A stretch of DNA of 64,000 bases from Desmonostoc muscorum LEGE 12446 (GTDB lineage Bacteria > Cyanobacteriota > Cyanobacteriia > Cyanobacteriales > Nostocaceae): positions 6,409,001-6,473,000 of the forward strand of contig NZ_JADEXS020000001.1 of the NCBI RefSeq assembly GCF_015207005.2. The letters run 5' to 3'. Position numbers and translations under genes: made by a program. The notes beneath the pieces were generated by a model. It worked only from the letters and a program-made list of their open reading frames with translations, was not told the origin of the DNA and did not search any database. Positions within the stretch are counted from its first letter, which is position 1. The number at the start of each line of letters is the position of its first letter. Below are positions 61,338-64,000 of this stretch, in pieces.

Positions 61338-61460
61338 AGACCTCTTGCATAAATCAAAAATAAAGAACCCCACCCCGCATTTGAGTAAAGCAAACGCTCC
61401 CCTCCCCTTACTAAGGGGAGGGGTTGGGGGTGGGGTGTTAGGGACTTTTGCAAGAGGTTT
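61338..61460. mobile_element. MITE-like element, AGACNTCTTGCA family, copy D
   Basis: Ends AGACCTCTTGCATAAATC and GGGACTTTTGCAAGAGGTTT are inverted. The inner block (GAACCCCACCCCGC, then GGGGTGGGGTGTTAG) is the same as in copy B at 26544-26652. It sits between the convergent AI-2E and mlaD-like genes. Confidence 0.65.
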
Positions 61461-61479
61461 ATTGACGAATGACTAATGA

Positions 61480-62955
61480 CTATTTTTCTGTGTTTAGTTG
61501 CTCTCGTTGCTTGCCATATTCCCGCAGTTGCTTCAAGAGGTTTTCTTGGGATGAATTAGGGATAGGCTGACTAGGAATTAATTCAGGGTTCGTGGTGCTA
61601 GTCTCAAAAGCAGGAGGTTGATTAATTGCATCAACGTTAGTATTAGCCTGGAATTTAGTCTCCGGTAAAGGTAACTTCAAAAGCGGTTTATTATCAGATA
61701 TTTCCTCTTGAATTACTGGGGTACGAATTATATTATTTGGTTTACTCACAGCAGTTTTTACCGAATCTAGAGTAGTAGCAACCTGCACTTGTTGCTGCAT
61801 CTGTTGTGTAGAAGATACTAAACTACTTAGACCATTTACAAGTTGTCGCAGATTTTGTCGGAAAGTAGGATCGCCTGTCAATTCATCCAAATCAGATGTA
61901 ATTTTTTGCGTATTTTCAAATGTTACTCGTGCTGAGTCTAAAGTTTGTTGTAATACCACGATATTCTTTGGATCGTTTAAGGTTTTAGAAGCATCACGTA
62001 AATTAGCTGAAGCTTGTGCCGCATTGTTGGAAAGGGCTTCTAAATTGTTTAATAATTCTCCTTGAGTCAAGCGATTGACAGCTGGCGATAGGCTACTAAC
62101 TGTAACACGTAATTGATTGCTGGTTTCGGTAATATTATTCAGGGCACCAACTAGTGAAGAACGATTTGTTACCACCAATTTATCTAGGTTACTCAGCAAT
62201 CGATTCGCTTGAATTGCAGTTGCACCGAATTGATTTACTGTTTCAGTTGCGGATACATTAAGTTGGCTAGTCGCCCGCTGCACTGAATTAGCAGTAGCTG
62301 AAAATGTATTTAATTGTTGTCGCAAACTTTTAGTCAAACCTCTTAAATCCTGACTTAAATCTGTGAAACTGGTTGCTGCGACTGTAGTAGCTTCTAAAAC
62401 TCCATTGATATTTTTATAAAATTTTGGATCGTTGTATACATTAGTGAGTTCAGTTGAACTGCGAATTAGTTGATCAACACTGATGCCAACCTGACCTTTT
62501 AATCGAGAGCCATTACAAATTATCAGGCTAGAATTACAATTTTTCTCTAGAGGTTTTGCGATGGCAACCCCAGTGGGAAGTGTTGTTTTTGGTGTGATGT
62601 CAATAATACTTTCGCTAATTAATCCGGTTTGATTAGCTTCTATCACTACATTCCGGGGAATAATTAGGTCAGTTTGGACAATTTCAACTTCTACATCAAT
62701 GGAATTTGCTCCTGGTTTAACCCTGGAAATATTTCCTACCTTAACGCCACGATACCTAACTGGTGTTCCTTTTTGCATTCCCCCGGCGTTAGCAAATTCG
62801 ATAATAGCTTTGTATGAACCGCGAGTAGCATTAAATCTATTTAACCAGAGGAAGAATATTCCAAATACCCCTAGTCCTAGCAAGACTAACAATCCCACAG
62901 AACCTTCTCTAAATGTTCGCCCAGACGCGAAGCGGCTTGTCATTAAACCTCGCAT
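61480..62955 (-). CDS. MlaD/MCE-domain lipid transport protein
   Basis: A 491-residue protein with one N-terminal membrane helix (about 20-38: VGLLVLLGLGVFGIFFLWL), then an MCE domain (about 45-125: YRGVKVGNISRVKPG), a long helical, Asn/Thr-rich region, and a Pro-rich C-terminus. In Mla-type systems such a protein binds the ABC transporter and carries lipids across the periplasm. The ATPase gene lies just upstream on the same strand, which supports that role. The start is ATG 62955, with GGAGG five bases before it; the in-frame GTG 12 bases further upstream is less likely. Residues 6-14 (TSRFASGRT) are encoded by a dispersed GACGCG(G/A)AGCGGCTTGTC-type repeat. Confidence 0.88.
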   Translation of the reverse strand: MRGLMTSRFASGRTFREGSVGLLVLLGLGVFGIFFLWLNRFNATRGSYKAIIEFANAGGMQKGTPVRYRGVKVGNISRVKPGANSIDVEVEIVQTDLIIPRNVVIEANQTGLISESIIDITPKTTLPTGVAIAKPLEKNCNSSLIICNGSRLKGQVGISVDQLIRSSTELTNVYNDPKFYKNINGVLEATTVAATSFTDLSQDLRGLTKSLRQQLNTFSATANSVQRATSQLNVSATETVNQFGATAIQANRLLSNLDKLVVTNRSSLVGALNNITETSNQLRVTVSSLSPAVNRLTQGELLNNLEALSNNAAQASANLRDASKTLNDPKNIVVLQQTLDSARVTFENTQKITSDLDELTGDPTFRQNLRQLVNGLSSLVSSTQQMQQQVQVATTLDSVKTAVSKPNNIIRTPVIQEEISDNKPLLKLPLPETKFQANTNVDAINQPPAFETSTTNPELIPSQPIPNSSQENLLKQLREYGKQREQLNTEK

Positions 62956-62970
62956 TTTTTCCTCCACCCA

Positions 62971-63105
62971 ATAATTAGTTAAAAGTTAAAAGTTAGGAGT
63001 TAAAAATTAGGGGGTTAAGAGTTAGGAATTAGGAGTTAGGAGTTATAAGTTGAATTTTACTCTTAACTTTTAACTTTTAACTCCTAACTCTTCACTCCTA
63101 ATTTT
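62971..63105. repeat. Tandem GTTAGGAGTT/AACTCCTAAC inverted arms between mla genes
   Basis: The left arm (about 62979-63045) is tandem AAAAGTTA, AGTTAGGAGTT and similar; the right arm (63061-63100) has the complementary AACTTTTAACTCCTAACTC. The arms could form a long hairpin in the intergenic transcript of the mlaF-mlaD pair. Confidence 0.65.
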
Positions 63106-63888
63106 TTAACCGGCCACCTGAATTGGCCCTTGAACACTGCCACTAATAAATTGTTTAATCAAAGGATTTTCTGTGCTGTATATTTCACTAACTGTACCCT
63201 GCCACTGCACTCTACCTTCATACAAAAATATAAGTCTATCAGTTGTACGGCGTATAGTACTATCTTGGTGGGTAACAACAGCGTAGGTGCTACAGACTCC
63301 ATGTGTACATTGCAAAGAGCGGATTAAATCTTCTATTACTGTTGAAGCAATGGGGTCGAGTCCGGCTGTTGGTTCATCGTACAGTAAAACTTCTGCACCT
63401 TCTCTAGGGTTATCGGGGTTAGACATAATCGCACGGGCAAAACTGACTCGTTTTCGCATTCCCCCGGAAAGTTCGGCTGGGTAAAGGTCACTTATTCCTG
63501 GTAAGCCTACCATTTCCAATTTTTCTTTTACCAAATCTCGAATGCGCGATCGCGGCAGCTTGGAATTTTGATAAAGTAAAAATCCCACATTCTCCTCCAC
63601 CGTCAGCGAATCAAATAATGCTGCCTGTTGAAACACCATACCAATACCAACGGACTCGCCGCCATCCTCAATCAAACCGTCTCGTCGCACTCCTTGAACA
63701 TAAATTTCTCCTTCATCAGGAGCCAATAACCCCGCTATTACCCGTAAAATTGTCGATTTACCAGTCCCTGATGGCCCAATAATTCCTAGCGCTTCTCCCC
63801 GGTAAATTGTTAAATCTACATTATCTAGAACTTTATGGCTACCAAAGGACTTAGAAATACTTTTGAGTTCAATTAATGGTTCAGTCAT
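63106..63888 (-). CDS. MlaF-type ABC transporter ATPase
   Basis: A 260-residue ABC ATPase of the MlaF/Mkl subgroup. Walker A is GPSGTGKST (38-46), the Q-loop is GMVFQQAALFDSLTV, the signature is LSGGMRKRVSFARAI (with the GM variant typical of MlaF), and Walker B is VLLYDEPTAGLDP. The conserved histidine is in VVTHQD. It energises lipid movement between membranes with a permease (not in this window) and the MlaD-like protein encoded downstream. The two genes are separated by the repeat described above, so they may still be one unit. Confidence 0.93.
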   Translation of the reverse strand: MTEPLIELKSISKSFGSHKVLDNVDLTIYRGEALGIIGPSGTGKSTILRVIAGLLAPDEGEIYVQGVRRDGLIEDGGESVGIGMVFQQAALFDSLTVEENVGFLLYQNSKLPRSRIRDLVKEKLEMVGLPGISDLYPAELSGGMRKRVSFARAIMSNPDNPREGAEVLLYDEPTAGLDPIASTVIEDLIRSLQCTHGVCSTYAVVTHQDSTIRRTTDRLIFLYEGRVQWQGTVSEIYSTENPLIKQFISGSVQGPIQVAG

Positions 63889-64000
63889 TAGTTATTAATT
63901 ACTAGTCATTAGTCATTGGTCATTAGCATTCGGACTAATTACAAAGGACGAAGGACAAATATACCCAGTAGTGATGTCATAGTTATTGGTAGGGCATTGT
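63889..64000. other. Short upstream spacer at window edge
   Basis: Contains GTCATTAGTCATTGGTCATT tandem units and no gene. It would hold the promoter of the mlaF-like gene. Confidence 0.5.

Overview
The window looks like chromosomal DNA of a filamentous, heterocyst-type cyanobacterium (Nostoc/Anabaena relatives). Reasons: a photosystem II D2 gene, a fused PyrF-PyrE protein, a cyanobacterial SLH porin, a TIGR03792 protein, many GCGATCGC (HIP1-like) octamers, and intergenic tandem heptamers (GGGGACT, ATGACTA and GGAGTTA types) typical of Nostoc genomes. No rRNA, tRNA, intact transposase gene or CRISPR array was seen.

Layout. 1-8.5 kb: the end of a stand-alone psbD, a structured RNA carrying a 23-codon reading frame, pterin dehydratase, SLH porin, an Rrf2 regulator next to cysK, a J-domain protein and a three-domain PTPS/QueD-like protein. 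8.6-13.1 kb: methyltransferase/PrsW pair, mscL and a DUF3352 protein. 13.8-19.5 kb: a probable specialised-metabolite locus with a 159-residue protein made of a leader plus eleven ASYNYTA repeats, followed by a cytochrome P450, a 2OG-Fe(II) oxygenase, a MATE exporter and an O-methyltransferase. I read it as a possible multi-core RiPP pathway. 20.3-23 kb: M1 aminopeptidase with HEAT-like repeats.

23.9-33.5 kb: a plus-strand exopolysaccharide locus (three GT4 transferases, a Wzz/tyrosine-kinase protein, a Wzy/ligase-like protein, a Wzx-like flippase). 33.8-36.8 kb: UbiB-family kinase, a small membrane protein and an EF-hand protein. 37-46.5 kb: a second glycan locus, a tight eight-gene minus-strand operon with GT-A, GT4 and GT10-like transferases around an ABC exporter that carries two C-terminal HisKA-like units, one with the phospho-acceptor histidine and one without.

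46.9-51.7 kb: housekeeping genes (gloB, rplI, dnaB, FKBP isomerase, phasin-like protein, TIGR03792). 51.8-57.4 kb: a three-gene operon of winged-helix-like protein, Orc/STAND-like P-loop ATPase, and an 858-residue fusion of a DEDDy exonuclease, a Cas4/AddB-type Fe-S nuclease and an FtsK motor. This is the strongest candidate for an undescribed DNA-processing or defence system. 57.8-64 kb: molybdopterin oxidoreductase, fused PyrF-PyrE, AI-2E-family transporter and an Mla-like lipid transport pair.

Two families of non-autonomous inverted-repeat elements (one with clear 9-10 bp target duplications), long perfect palindromes and G-rich tandem heptamers fill many gaps. In several places such repeats have entered coding sequence. 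All family calls come from reading motifs; no database search was run.
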